From: Bergeyella zoohelcum ATCC 43767 | GTDB lineage: Bacteria; Bacteroidota; Bacteroidia; Flavobacteriales; Weeksellaceae | Assembly (NCBI RefSeq): GCF_000301075.1 | Contig: NZ_JH932293.1 | Coordinates: forward strand, 2,159,053-2,223,052 | Direction: 5' to 3' | DNA: 64,000 bases | Shown here: piece after piece, positions 1-8,932 of the stretch | Layout: every line of letters begins with the position of its first letter | Numbering within the stretch: the stretch's first letter is position 1 | The notes under the pieces: generated by a model | The model's database searches: none | Seen by the model: the letters and a program-made list of their open reading frames with translations, nothing else | Told to the model about the DNA's origin: nothing | Made by a program: the position numbers and the translations under genes

Positions 1-152
1 GTGTTTACACAATCATTTGAATTGACCAAATTTTTGGCCCACTTTTTTTCAGTAATTTTATATGTATTGATTGTGTGTAACATAACGAGGCAAAGATAGA
101 TAAAGTTTTCTAATACACAAAAAGTTTTTTAAAAGTTGTACAAGACACAAAT
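1..152 (-). repeat. Dispersed ~150-bp element, copy A
   Basis: This stretch is nearly identical to 35781-35933: only a few substitutions and one indel near its right end. It starts with the last GT units of what at the other site is a (GT)24 tract, so the window edge probably cuts such a tract. On the minus strand it holds a consensus promoter (see 91-120), then sequence able to fold as a hairpin (TTACACACAATCA with TGATTGTGTAA, enclosing the palindrome CCAAAAATTTGG). No open reading frame of note. Function unknown; a mobile or regulatory non-coding element is an inference. Confidence 0.8.
91..120 (-). promoter_or_regulatory. Promoter in dispersed element copy A
   Basis: On the minus strand TTG (118-120) is followed by exactly 19 nt and TATCTTTG (91-98). 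This fits the Bacteroidetes primary sigma factor consensus. Transcription would leave the window at its left edge. The same box is conserved in copy B. Confidence 0.6.
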
Positions 153-194
153 AAGATAAGATATTAGGGATTAGAAGCTAATGGCTAATGTTCT

Positions 195-227
195 AAAAAG
201 CCACCCTTTTAGGGTAGCTTTTTTTTA
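195..227 (-). terminator. Terminator of the paa operon
   Basis: A hairpin with arms AAAGC-C-ACCCT and AGGGT-AGCTTT is flanked by A and T runs on both sides. It directly follows the paaG stop codon on the minus strand. Confidence 0.75.
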
Positions 228-1028
228 TTATTTCCCTTTGTACTGAGGTTTTCTTTTTTCTAAAAAGGCAGAAACCCCTTCTTTAAAATCGTCGGTTCTA
301 GAAGCTTTTTCTTGAAGTTCAGCCTCTAACCGAAGTTGTTTTTCTAAACTATTATCATAGGAATGTGCAAATGCCTTTTTAGTTAATTTCAATGCAGAAG
401 TAGGCATATTCGCCATATTTTCTAAAATTTCCATAGACTTGGTAGTAAACTCATCCTCACTAAAGACCTCTGCTACTAAACCTAAGCGATAAGCATCATC
501 GGCACACAGCTTTTTCCCTGTAAATGCTAAATACTGTGCCATCTGTCTTCCTACCAATTTAGGTAAAAAGTAAGTCCCTCCAGTATCTGGAATGAGACCA
601 ATATTAGAAAAAGCCTGTGAGAAATAAGCTTTCTCTGATGCCAAAACAAAATCACAAATGAGTGCAAGCATCGCTCCTGCCCCTACCGCAGGGCCATTGA
701 CCAGGGCTATTACTGGTTTTTTACAATGCGTAATCTCCATGACCAAAGGATTATAATAATCTTTTACAATTTTGTAAATCAGATTTTCGTTTTGTTGGGA
801 CTCTCCCTGCACAAAAGCATCACTCAGATTTTGCCCTGAGCAGAACGCTTTTCCTCTACCAGAAATGGCTACACAGCGAATTTCATCATCATTGTTCACA
901 CGATGAAAAAAATCTTTTAGCTCTGCCAAAGCTGGTTTCGTGAGTGCGTTATAAGTAGCCGGATTATTAAGATATACTACTTGTAATTTGCCATCAAAAT
1001 GGCTTTCTATTTCAAACTGATTATACAT
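228..1028 (-). CDS. paaG: 1,2-epoxyphenylacetyl-CoA isomerase (PaaG-like enoyl-CoA hydratase family)
   Basis: 266-residue crotonase-fold protein. The oxyanion-hole regions are AFCSGQNLSD (61-70) and GPAVGAGAM (112-120). The acid position is Asp148 in IPDTGG, as in PaaG isomerases, where hydratases usually carry Glu. PaaG converts the reactive ring epoxide of phenylacetyl-CoA to an oxepin in the cytoplasm. It is the last gene of the minus-strand paaABCD-paaG run, 73 nt after paaD and just before a terminator. The context strongly favours PaaG over a generic enoyl-CoA hydratase. Confidence 0.88.
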   Translation of the reverse strand: MYNQFEIESHFDGKLQVVYLNNPATYNALTKPALAELKDFFHRVNNDDEIRCVAISGRGKAFCSGQNLSDAFVQGESQQNENLIYKIVKDYYNPLVMEITHCKKPVIALVNGPAVGAGAMLALICDFVLASEKAYFSQAFSNIGLIPDTGGTYFLPKLVGRQMAQYLAFTGKKLCADDAYRLGLVAEVFSEDEFTTKSMEILENMANMPTSALKLTKKAFAHSYDNSLEKQLRLEAELQEKASRTDDFKEGVSAFLEKRKPQYKGK

Positions 1029-1101
1029 TTTTTTTGTTGAAAAGTTTAAGAATTAAGGGTTGAACGCTAAAAGTCAATATGAGTAGCTATACGCCAACTA
1101 T

Positions 1102-1569
1102 CTAATGACATTTAAAATAATCAAAAGGCTCTAAGCAACTATTGCACTGATAGCTGGCTTTACACAGTGTAGAACCAAATCTAGAAATCTGCTGGGTATC
1201 TTCACTGCCACATCTTGGGCATTTTTTGGGTACCGAAAGATGATGCTCATCTGCTCCTTTTTCAGGTGGAGCTATGCCATATTTTCTAAGTTTCTCTCTT
1301 GCTTCATCAGTAATCCAGTCGGTAGTCCAAACGGGAAACATCTGTGTTTCTACCTCTGCTATCAAATCATTTTTCTGAAACAGAGTGATGATATCCTCCT
1401 CTATATTGAACATCGCAGGACACGCCGAATAAGTAGGAGTAATCACCACCTTTGCCTTCCGCTCATCAAGCATTTTAGCCTCCCTTACAATCCCCAGTTC
1501 CACAATGTCTATCACGGGAATTTCAGGATCAGGAATAGTCTTGAGAAGTTGAATTAAATCTACACTCAT
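1102..1569 (-). CDS. paaD: Phenylacetyl-CoA epoxidase maturation protein PaaD
   Basis: 155 residues, close to the usual PaaD length. The N-terminal two thirds is a MIP18/DUF59-type domain with the conserved PTYSACPAM segment (45-53). The C-terminus is a zinc ribbon with CPRC (117-120) and CNSC (142-145). PaaD (also called PaaJ) is thought to help assemble metal centres of the epoxidase and is not a catalytic subunit. It lies between paaC and paaG on the same strand. Confidence 0.92.
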   Translation of the reverse strand: MSVDLIQLLKTIPDPEIPVIDIVELGIVREAKMLDERKAKVVITPTYSACPAMFNIEEDIITLFQKNDLIAEVETQMFPVWTTDWITDEAREKLRKYGIAPPEKGADEHHLSVPKKCPRCGSEDTQQISRFGSTLCKASYQCNSCLEPFDYFKCH

Positions 1570-1639
1570 TTTTTATAATGATATCGTTCGTACATAAAAT
1601 GATGACTAAACACGCTTTCTCAAAAATGGGAGAAAACAC

Positions 1640-2392
1640 TTACCAAGTACAGTCAGGATAAGTTCTCTGCATGTATTGCAGTTCACAAAGAATATACCCA
1701 AAGTACTCTGTATGAATTCCTTTTCTACTTCCTCTTTGCATGAAAACACTCTCAGGATACTCTAATCCAAAATGGGCAAAATCTTCTTTCACCTTAGCTG
1801 TCCAAGCTGCATGCAATTGCTTAGCACTAGGAATGAGGTTAAGAGCCACAAGATTTTCTTCACCTTCTACTTCATCAAATAATCCACCTGTATATTCCCA
1901 TATAGCATCTATTGCCTCTAAAAGTCTTTGTTTACTTTCATCGGTTCCATTGGCAAAAATTCGCATCCAAGTTTCGGTATGAGTATAGTGGTATTTTACT
2001 TCTTTGAGAGATTTTACACCGATTGCCTTTAAATCTTCATCTTCTGAATGACTCAGAGCTTCGTAAAGAAATAGCTGATAAGTAGCAAAAAAATAAGCCT
2101 TTAAAATCGTCTGAGCATAATCTCCATTGGGCATTTCTACCAGCTGAGCATTAAGGTATTCTTTCTCTACTCTTTTCATGGCAAAATCATCAATGCTCCT
2201 CCCATCAGCGAAATGTTTCACCGCGAGGTTATAGAGGTTATTCGCCTGCCCAAGCTGATCCAAAGCAATATTAATCAATGCGATATCTTCCTCTAGATAA
2301 GGTCCTTTACCACACCATTCCGCTAATCTTTGCCCCATGATAAGGCTATCATCTGCCAGTTTTAATATATAATTTTTCATTGTTCCACTCAC
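1640..2392 (-). CDS. paaC: Phenylacetyl-CoA epoxidase subunit PaaC
   Basis: 250 residues, ferritin-like helical protein of the PaaC family (LIMGQRLAEWCGKGP near the start, HTETWMRIFANGTDES in the middle). PaaC is the structural partner of the catalytic PaaA in the multicomponent oxygenase that epoxidises the aromatic ring of phenylacetyl-CoA. Only 8 nt separate it from paaB, which supports co-transcription. Confidence 0.93.
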   Translation of the reverse strand: MSGTMKNYILKLADDSLIMGQRLAEWCGKGPYLEEDIALINIALDQLGQANNLYNLAVKHFADGRSIDDFAMKRVEKEYLNAQLVEMPNGDYAQTILKAYFFATYQLFLYEALSHSEDEDLKAIGVKSLKEVKYHYTHTETWMRIFANGTDESKQRLLEAIDAIWEYTGGLFDEVEGEENLVALNLIPSAKQLHAAWTAKVKEDFAHFGLEYPESVFMQRGSRKGIHTEYFGYILCELQYMQRTYPDCTW

Positions 2393-2400
2393 ACTTAGGA

Positions 2401-2682
2401 TTACATATTTTTTACATCATTCGGAATCTGATAGAAAGTAGGATGCCTATAGAGTTTATCATTAGCAGGATCAAAAAATGCTTCTTTATCCATACCCTCA
2501 CTCGTCACCACGAATTTACTAGGAATCACCCATATAGAAGTCCCTTCTCCTCTTCTGGTATATACATCTCTGGCATTTTGGAGTGCCATTTCCGCTGTAG
2601 CGGCTTGTACTGTTCCTGCGTGCTTGTGGGAAAGCCCTGGTTTGGTCTGGATGAATACTTCCCACATATCTAAATTACTCAT
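2401..2682 (-). CDS. paaB: Phenylacetyl-CoA epoxidase subunit PaaB
   Basis: 93 residues, the usual PaaB size. Family hallmarks are WEVFIQTKPGLSHKHAG near the N-terminus and RRGEGTSIWVIPS in the middle. PaaB bridges PaaAC units and probably docks the reductase. It sits 18 nt after paaA and 8 nt before paaC. Confidence 0.94.
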   Translation of the reverse strand: MSNLDMWEVFIQTKPGLSHKHAGTVQAATAEMALQNARDVYTRRGEGTSIWVIPSKFVVTSEGMDKEAFFDPANDKLYRHPTFYQIPNDVKNM

Positions 2683-2700
2683 TTCTCTTATCGTTTATTG

Positions 2701-3627
2701 TTATTTTTGTTTTTGAGCGTATGCTAATGCGGCTTCTTTTACCCAAGCATTTTCTCGCTGTGCTTTTCTTTTGGTTTCTAATCTTTTTTTGTTACAAGGT
2801 CCGTTTCCTTGAAGTACTTCGTAAAACTCCTCCCATGGCAAATCTGAAAACTCATAGTGTCCTGTTTCCTCGTTGAACTTCAAGTTTTCATCAGGCACTT
2901 TAAGTCCTAAAAACTCCGCTTGTGGTACGGTAACATCTACGAAACGCTGTCTAAGTGAATCATTAGACTCTCTTTTCACACGATAGTTCATGGATTTTTG
3001 CGAGTTCGGAGAGGCATCATCATTCGGCCCGAACATCATGAGTGCTGGCCACCAAAATCTATTCAGTGCATCTTGGGCAAGCTGTTTCTGCTCCTTAGTA
3101 CCACGGCAAAGGGTCATTAGGATTTCATAGCCTTGTCTTTGGTGGAAAGATTCTTCCTTACAAATTCTTACCATCGCTCTAGAATAAGGACCGTAAGAAT
3201 TCCCCATAAGCATCACTTGGTTCATAATGGCCGCACCATCTACTAGCCAACCAATGGCTCCGATGTCTGCCCAGCTGAGTGCGGGATAATTAAATATACT
3301 AGAATATTTCGCCTTTCCAGCAAGCATATCATTGTAGGTAGCATCTCTATCTGCATGCAGGGTACCATCATTAAGTGTTTCCGTAGCTGCATAGAGGTAA
3401 AGCCCATGCCCAGCCTCATCTTGAATTTTTGCCAAAAGAGCCATTTTCCTTCTCAAAGAAGGAGCTCTGGTAATCCAGTTGGCCTCTGGAAGCATCCCTA
3501 CTACCTCAGAGTGTGCATGTTGGGAAATCTGACGAACTAATAATTTTCTATAATCTTCAGGCATCATATCTTTAGGCTCCACCTTATTTTCTGCCTGTAC
3601 ATATTCTAAAAATTTTTCTTGATTCAT
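2701..3627 (-). CDS. paaA: Phenylacetyl-CoA epoxidase catalytic subunit PaaA
   Basis: 308 residues. Two di-iron ExxH signatures are visible: EAGH (71-74) and ESFH within EESFH (159-162). This is the oxygenase subunit that, with PaaC and PaaB, adds one oxygen atom to phenylacetyl-CoA. It is the first gene of the operon. The NAD(P)H-dependent reductase PaaE and the ligase PaaK, needed for the full reaction, are not in the window, so they must lie elsewhere if the pathway works. Confidence 0.95.
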   Translation of the reverse strand: MNQEKFLEYVQAENKVEPKDMMPEDYRKLLVRQISQHAHSEVVGMLPEANWITRAPSLRRKMALLAKIQDEAGHGLYLYAATETLNDGTLHADRDATYNDMLAGKAKYSSIFNYPALSWADIGAIGWLVDGAAIMNQVMLMGNSYGPYSRAMVRICKEESFHQRQGYEILMTLCRGTKEQKQLAQDALNRFWWPALMMFGPNDDASPNSQKSMNYRVKRESNDSLRQRFVDVTVPQAEFLGLKVPDENLKFNEETGHYEFSDLPWEEFYEVLQGNGPCNKKRLETKRKAQRENAWVKEAALAYAQKQK

Positions 3628-4090
3628 TTTTATTGGGTTAGTGGTCTTTTACTTGGTATCGAGAAAAAACATAAATAAACTTATTCAAAGCAAACAAAAG
3701 TGAACTATACTTAGAGGTTAAGTTTTAAAAACTCTTTTCTAATCCTTTGCCTGTCATTAAACATTTGGTTGAAATCTTCAAATGGTATAATAGACATCAA
3801 AGCCTATGAAGACATTAAAGTATTCAACTCTTTAAAAACTTGTCAAAGACAAAGATATGAAAAATTATCAAGTTTACGCAGAAATAGGTATTTATAAAAC
3901 AAAATTAAACCTCACTCTTATCAATAATCGATCAAAAAAACAATTGATTTTAAGAAAATTAACAACAATAGAACTATTGATTCTTGGTATATGCTTAAAA
4001 AAAACAAGCATATTACTTGGAAAATTTCATCGTTTGTTTTGAAAACACGGCAATTTATTCCAATTTTTTGTTCATTTTCCAAAACAAATA
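3628..4090. other. Intergenic region upstream of paaA
   Basis: About 460 bases with no convincing gene. An AT-rich 61-codon plus-strand reading frame at 3857-4042 looks random. On the minus strand TATCTTTG occurs at 3850-3857, but no TTG stands at the right distance, and it would give paaA a leader over 200 nt. I see no clear operator. Confidence 0.5.
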
Positions 4091-4127
4091 AAAAATCCCT
4101 GTAAGTTAATTACTTACAGGGATTTTT
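4091..4127 (-). terminator. Terminator after tRNA-Ser
   Basis: A perfect inverted repeat: arms AAAAATCCCTGTAAGT and ACTTACAGGGATTTTT around a 5-nt loop. It begins one base beyond the 3' end of the minus-strand tRNA and works in both directions on paper. Confidence 0.85.
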
Positions 4128-4128
4128 G

Positions 4129-4213
4129 CGGAGAGAGAGGGATTCGAACCCCCGGACCTGTTACAGTCAACGGTTTTCAAGACCGCCGCATTCGACCACT
4201 CTGCCATCTCTCC
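4129..4213 (-). tRNA. tRNA-Ser (anticodon UGA)
   Basis: 85 nt with discriminator G at 4129. The acceptor stem GGAGAGA pairs with TCTCTCC, the anticodon loop is CTTGAAA (anticodon TGA), a long variable arm is present, and the T-loop is GTTCGAATC. CCA is not encoded. Confidence 0.95.
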
Positions 4214-4241
4214 AAGAGATTATCTCTCGTTTTCAGTGGTG

Positions 4242-4249
4242 CAAATATA
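4242..4249 (-). promoter_or_regulatory. -7 box of the tRNA-Ser promoter
   Basis: TATATTTG on the minus strand, followed by CACCACT and AAAACG before the tRNA. The upstream element is TTT rather than TTG at 19 nt. The same downstream motif occurs before the tRNA-Lys cluster. Confidence 0.55.
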
Positions 4250-4331
4250 AGACTTTTTTCTCAATTAAAAATATTTTTGAATATTTTTTTCTAAAAAAAT
4301 ATATACTATATTGATTATCAATAATAAAAAA

Positions 4332-5207
4332 TCATCTATACCCAAAGTTTTTAAGGTCTCTCTCATTTTTTCTCCAGTCTTTTTTTACCTTGACGAAGAG
4401 GTTTAAGTGAATTTTTTTACCGAAAAATTGTTCTAAATCGAGTCTCGCCTGCGTTCCTACTTTTTTTATTGCCTCTCCTTTATGACCTATGAGAATGCCT
4501 TTCTGCGTTTCTCTTTCTACATAAATAACTGTATCAATGAAAATAATTCCTTCATTTTCTTTAAACTGTTCGGTAACCACTTCTACAGAATAGGGAATTT
4601 CTTTTTCATAATTAAGTAAAATCTTTTCACGGATGGCTTCATTTACAAAAAATCTTTCTGATTTATCTGTAAATTGGTCTTTATCATAGTAAGGGGGATT
4701 TTCTGGAAGCAAAGATTTCAGCTTGGGTAAAATATATTCTGTATTAAAGCCTTCTAATGCCGAAATAGGTAGAATTTCTGCCTTAGGAATTCGCTTATGC
4801 CATTCATCAATCATTGTATTAAGATGCTCCTGATTAGAACGGTCTATTTTATTGAGCAAAATAAGTACAGGTACAGGAATTTTATTGAGTTTATCTATCA
4901 AAAATTCAGATGGTTCACTTTTATCCGTACTGTCCACAATGAACAAGAAAACATCTGCATCTTGCAAAGAATCTTTTACAAAATCCATCATTTTTTCTTG
5001 TAATTCATATTTCGGTTCTAAAACACCAGGAGTATCTGAAAATACGATTTGTAAATCGTCTTCATTATAAATACCAAAAATTCTATGTCTAGTGGTCTGA
5101 GCTTTTTGGGTAACAATGGCGAGTTTTTCTCCCATCAAACGGTTGAGCAAAGTAGATTTTCCCGCATTAGGCTTCCCTACAATGTTTACAAATCCTGCTT
5201 TGTGCAT
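4332..5207 (-). CDS. era: Ribosome-assembly GTPase Era
   Basis: 291 residues from the ATG at 5207. Era binds the 3' end of 16S rRNA and aids 30S maturation. The G1 motif is GKPNAGKST (11-19), G3 is DTPG (58-61) and G4 is NKID. The C-terminal KH domain contains GHKGEAIKKVGTQAR. A longer frame starts with TTG at 5228, but that codon lies inside the promoter box TATCTTTG (5226-5233), and homologous proteins start MHKAGFVNI, so an internal ATG (5207, possibly 5213) is the real start. G1 has Ala where most Era proteins have Val. Confidence 0.95.
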   Translation of the reverse strand: MHKAGFVNIVGKPNAGKSTLLNRLMGEKLAIVTQKAQTTRHRIFGIYNEDDLQIVFSDTPGVLEPKYELQEKMMDFVKDSLQDADVFLFIVDSTDKSEPSEFLIDKLNKIPVPVLILLNKIDRSNQEHLNTMIDEWHKRIPKAEILPISALEGFNTEYILPKLKSLLPENPPYYDKDQFTDKSERFFVNEAIREKILLNYEKEIPYSVEVVTEQFKENEGIIFIDTVIYVERETQKGILIGHKGEAIKKVGTQARLDLEQFFGKKIHLNLFVKVKKDWRKNERDLKNFGYR

Positions 5208-5225
5208 ATTCATTATTTTTCGGCA

Positions 5226-5254
5226 CAAAGATAAGGATTCCGTTTGGGTTTCAA
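5226..5254 (-). promoter_or_regulatory. era promoter
   Basis: On the minus strand TTG (5252-5254), 18 nt, then TATCTTTG (5226-5233). Transcription would begin about 10 nt before the era ATG, giving a very short leader. The -7 box lies just beyond the ribD stop codon. Confidence 0.6.
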
Positions 5255-5261
5255 GTAGAAA

Positions 5262-6290
5262 TCAATGCTGATAAAACAGCACTTCATTATCCCTAAACGC
5301 TTTTTTAGCCACTGGAGTGCCTTCTATTTTCGGAGCGTAAGTTCCCTTTTCCAAATTCAAATGGTGATTTTTTATCACGATAGCTTCATCCCAAAAACCT
5401 TGGGCAATACAAGCCGTGAGCAACTGATTTCCACCTTCTATCAATACAGACTGAATTTCAAGTGAGCACAATTGTTCAAAAACTTCTTGTAAATTTTTTA
5501 TATTTTGAACCTGAACGAAACGAATATTACCTCGTACCTCATCTTTTACTTCATTGATAATCATCGTTTCTGCTTCATCATTCATAATAGTGTAATGACT
5601 AGGAATCTCTAGCTTTCTATCTAAAATAATGCGTGTAGGATTTCTTCCGCTCACCGCTCGGGTAGTCAGCGAGGGGTTATCATTCAAAGCGGTATTTTTA
5701 CCCACCATAATGGCATGTTCATGACTCCTCAGTGTATGGACAAATTGTTTCACCAAGCCATTACTTATGGCAAAAGGTTTTCCATTTTTATCTATGAATC
5801 CATCTGCAGATTGGGCCCATTTAAGTATGATATATGGTCGTTTTTTTTCATGATAGGTAAAGAATCTCTTATTCAGTTCTTGGCAACTTTCATTGAAGTG
5901 AGATTCATGAACCGTAATCCCTTTTTCTTCTAGCATTTTAATCCCTTTCCCATTAACTTTCTGATGAATATCCCTAGTACCTATGGTAACTTCGGGAATT
6001 TTTTTATCCATAATCAATACGGCACAAGGAGGCGTTTTCCCAAAATGAGCACAAGGTTCTAGAGTAACGAAGATATGCGACTGTGGAAGTACATTTTGAA
6101 CGGCAGAACGGATGGCAAAAACTTCTGCATGAGGCTGCCCTGCCTTGGGATGAAAGCCCTCCCCGATGCACTGGTTTTCAAACATCACCACACTTCCCAC
6201 CATCGGATTAGGATAAGTTTTTCCGAGGGCTAATTGTGCTAAACCAATGCTACGGCACATGGCGGTATTTTCTATTATAGAATTTTTCAC
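5262..6290 (-). CDS. ribD: Bifunctional riboflavin biosynthesis deaminase/reductase RibD
   Basis: 342 residues. The N-terminal cytidine-deaminase-like domain binds zinc with HAE (54-56) and PCAHFGKTPPC (79-89). The C-terminal half is a dihydrofolate-reductase-like reductase domain (LKWAQSADGFID, RTRIILDRKLEIP-type segments, VLIEGG). The enzyme carries out the second and third steps of riboflavin synthesis from GTP. It follows the ABC-F gene by 30 nt on the same strand. No other rib genes and no FMN riboswitch are seen here. Confidence 0.95.
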   Translation of the reverse strand: MKNSIIENTAMCRSIGLAQLALGKTYPNPMVGSVVMFENQCIGEGFHPKAGQPHAEVFAIRSAVQNVLPQSHIFVTLEPCAHFGKTPPCAVLIMDKKIPEVTIGTRDIHQKVNGKGIKMLEEKGITVHESHFNESCQELNKRFFTYHEKKRPYIILKWAQSADGFIDKNGKPFAISNGLVKQFVHTLRSHEHAIMVGKNTALNDNPSLTTRAVSGRNPTRIILDRKLEIPSHYTIMNDEAETMIINEVKDEVRGNIRFVQVQNIKNLQEVFEQLCSLEIQSVLIEGGNQLLTACIAQGFWDEAIVIKNHHLNLEKGTYAPKIEGTPVAKKAFRDNEVLFYQH

Positions 6291-6320
6291 CGAAAATGAT
6301 TTTTAATTTACTCTCTCTTT

Positions 6321-8189
6321 CTATGAACTTTTCTCCTGTAGTTCTAGCCAACGCATTTCCATTTCCTCTAAATCATTGGAAATATGCTCCAATTGCGTAG
6401 AGAGTGCGGCTATTTTTTCATATTCCGTTTCATTATTAAGCAAACCAAGAATATCTGCTCTCTCTTTTTCTTTCAATGGAATTTCTTTATCCAGCTTGTC
6501 CAGTTCCCTTTGTTCGTTATAGCTGAGTTTCTTTTTAGCGGTCTTGGGTTTTTCCGTTTTCTCTTCCACCGCTACAGGTTTCTCATGATTAGCCAGTTCT
6601 GCTTTTCTTCTTTCTCGGTATTCAGTAAATGAACCCACAAAATTCCGAATTTTACCTTCTCCCTCAAATGCCAAAACATGATCTACTATTTTATCCATGA
6701 AATACCTGTCATGAGAGACGATGAGTACTGTACCTTGAAAATTTTGTAAAAAATTTTCTAAAACGGTAAGTGTAGGTAAATCCAAATCATTAGTAGGCTC
6801 ATCAAAAATCAATACATTCGGGTTTTCATACAAAACTTTCATCAGATGAAGCCTTCTTTTTTCGCCCCCCGAAAGTTTGGCTATCGGTGAATATTGTGCT
6901 TGGTCATCAAACAAAAAGAGCCTTAAAAACTGAGAGGCAGTAATAGTTTTACCATTTGCTAAAGGAAAATGCTCAGAAATTTCCTTAATACTATCTATTA
7001 CTCTTTCATCTTCTTTAAAGAAAATGCCTTTTTGAGAGAAATAACCAAAATGAATGGTTTCCCCTGTATCTATTTTACCTGCATCAGGTTTTTCTAATCC
7101 TTGGATAATATTGAGGAGGGTAGATTTTCCTGCACCATTTTTCCCGATGATGCCTACTTTTTCGCCTCGCTGAAATTGGTAAGAAAAATCTTTAATGAGT
7201 ACTTTTTCACCATAGCTTTTGGAGATACCTTCCAGCTCCAAAATCTTTTTTCCTAGTCTTTTCATTTCAAAATCTAAGACTAAATCTTGTTTTCGGGTAT
7301 CTGTTTTTGCTATTTTCTCGGTTTGGTAGAAAGCATCTATACGGCTTTTAGATTTTGTAGTTCGGGCTTTGGGCTGTCTCCTCATCCACTCTAGTTCCTT
7401 TCTGTAGAGATTATTGGCTTTATCTATTGTAGCATGGAGATTTTCCTCTCTTATCATTTTATTTTCCAGATAAGTAGCGTAAGCACCATGATGAATATAG
7501 AGCTGCTCATCTTCCATTTCCCAAATCATATCACATACCGAATCTAAGAAATACCTATCGTGGGTAACGAGGAGCAGAGTAATTTTTTGCTTACTCAGAT
7601 AATTTTCCAGCCATTCTACCATTTCCACATCCAGATGGTTAGTAGGTTCATCCATAATGAGCAGGGTATGCGTATGCTGTACTCGGGTTTCTGTAAGGAG
7701 TTTTGCCAAAGCTACTCGTTTAATTTGCCCTCCCGAGAGCTCTCCCATTTTTTGGTTCAGATGTTCGATTTTTAGCTGAGAAAGAATCTGTTTCATCTCA
7801 TTCTCTAAATCCCAAGCATGGTGTATTTCCATTTCTGCCAATGCTTTTTCCATCTCCTCTGCATCTTGAGATACTAATGCTTTATGGTAATTTTTAAGAG
7901 CGAGGATAGGAGCAGAATCTAAGGACATCATAAATTCCTCTATGCTGCTATTTTCATCAAAATCTATTTCCTGATCAAAAAGAACTACTTGTATATCCTT
8001 ATGAATGGTGATGGTTCCACTATCTGCAATTTCTTTACCTGTAAGAATTTTGAGAAGTGTAGATTTGCCACTGCCATTTTTTGCTACAATAGCAATTTTA
8101 TCTCCCTCATTAATATGAAAAGAAATGTTTGAAAATAATTTTTTTACACCGTATGCTTTGGAAAGATTTTCTGCGGAAATGTAATTCAT
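6321..8189 (-). CDS. ABC-F family ATPase (Uup-like)
   Basis: 622 residues, two ABC domains, no membrane segments. Walker A motifs are KNGSGKST (37-44) and KNGAGKST (350-357). Signature motifs are LSGGQ (151-155) and LSGGE (439-443). Both Walker B motifs end in DEPTN. The C-terminal ~90 residues are lysine- and glutamate-rich and predict as a coiled coil, as in Uup. ABC-F proteins act on ribosomes or on DNA-related processes and not in transport. The exact subfamily cannot be fixed by eye. The gene is followed by ribD. Confidence 0.9.
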   Translation of the reverse strand: MNYISAENLSKAYGVKKLFSNISFHINEGDKIAIVAKNGSGKSTLLKILTGKEIADSGTITIHKDIQVVLFDQEIDFDENSSIEEFMMSLDSAPILALKNYHKALVSQDAEEMEKALAEMEIHHAWDLENEMKQILSQLKIEHLNQKMGELSGGQIKRVALAKLLTETRVQHTHTLLIMDEPTNHLDVEMVEWLENYLSKQKITLLLVTHDRYFLDSVCDMIWEMEDEQLYIHHGAYATYLENKMIREENLHATIDKANNLYRKELEWMRRQPKARTTKSKSRIDAFYQTEKIAKTDTRKQDLVLDFEMKRLGKKILELEGISKSYGEKVLIKDFSYQFQRGEKVGIIGKNGAGKSTLLNIIQGLEKPDAGKIDTGETIHFGYFSQKGIFFKEDERVIDSIKEISEHFPLANGKTITASQFLRLFLFDDQAQYSPIAKLSGGEKRRLHLMKVLYENPNVLIFDEPTNDLDLPTLTVLENFLQNFQGTVLIVSHDRYFMDKIVDHVLAFEGEGKIRNFVGSFTEYRERRKAELANHEKPVAVEEKTEKPKTAKKKLSYNEQRELDKLDKEIPLKEKERADILGLLNNETEYEKIAALSTQLEHISNDLEEMEMRWLELQEKSS

Positions 8190-8232
8190 ATACCGTTAAG
8201 AGATTGAGTGTCTGTTTTAGTTAAATTAAGAA

Positions 8233-8718
8233 TTATTGCACTTCTACTCTTCCATGAATATTTCCCGCAAGCATAGGACCATTTTCAGTTTGCATCACAA
8301 AGCTTACCTTATATTTACCATCGGTAAGTTTTTTCACAGAACATTGACCAATGGACAAATTACTATAGTACTGCGTGCTATTTCCTCTTTTTACAAAGTA
8401 AAAGCTGTCCGTAATACTCATTTGTCTGGTATTATTGAGGATATTATAGTCCCCATCAATATTCGTGTAGTTGTACGGATGTGAAAGCACTATTTTCACT
8501 TCTCTCTCGGCATCTTCATCTTTAATGTAAAAATGAAAAGCATGGATGTTATCATCCGTAGAATTTTGTGCTTTTGCAGAAGTGAGCTTAGCTGAAACAA
8601 TGGACATGCCCACGCCATCTATTTTAATCTTTCCCAGCTCAGGAGTTTCGTCTTTTTTACATTGAACCACGAGCAATGCTGTGAATACGAGTGCCAAAAA
8701 TGAATAAATGTGTTTCAT
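8233..8718 (-). CDS. Small lipoprotein of unknown function
   Basis: 161 residues. The N-terminus is a lipoprotein signal with lipobox LVVQC (Cys20), followed by charged KKDE, so the protein is probably anchored to an outer or inner membrane face. The rest (IKIDGVGMSIVSAKLTSAKA and later beta-rich segments) matches no family I recognise. It has its own likely promoter at 8733-8740, and the ABC-F gene follows 43 nt downstream. Confidence 0.7.
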   Translation of the reverse strand: MKHIYSFLALVFTALLVVQCKKDETPELGKIKIDGVGMSIVSAKLTSAKAQNSTDDNIHAFHFYIKDEDAEREVKIVLSHPYNYTNIDGDYNILNNTRQMSITDSFYFVKRGNSTQYYSNLSIGQCSVKKLTDGKYKVSFVMQTENGPMLAGNIHGRVEVQ

Positions 8719-8732
8719 AGATTTAATTTGTC

Positions 8733-8740
8733 CAAACTTA
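8733..8740 (-). promoter_or_regulatory. -7 box before the lipoprotein gene
   Basis: TAAGTTTG on the minus strand, 15 nt before the start codon. The -33 element is weak (TTC near the right distance). Confidence 0.4.
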
Positions 8741-8932
8741 CGAAATTTCTAGAAATTGAACCCACATAAAAATATAGAATTTACGCGATGCGTATATAGC
8801 TTTAAGCTCAATAGAATGAATGAGCGATAGATCATTTTGGCATTCTCATCTAAGAACAAATTATTTCCTATTATCCTTATTTTTCCTTATTTTCGCGAAA
8901 ATCAAAATTTTCACACTCGTTTTCAGAAATTT

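Noticed and set aside
1-152. Insertion sequence end or transposon
   Set aside because: No transposase, no terminal inverted repeats and no target duplication could be seen at either copy, so only a dispersed element is claimed.
3857-4042. 61-codon plus-strand frame upstream of paaA
   Set aside because: AT-rich composition, no promoter, no recognised motif, and no neighbour in the same direction.
4126-4314. 62-codon frame over tRNA-Ser
   Set aside because: It is the tRNA gene read in frame ([10 protein letters not shown]), a common false annotation.
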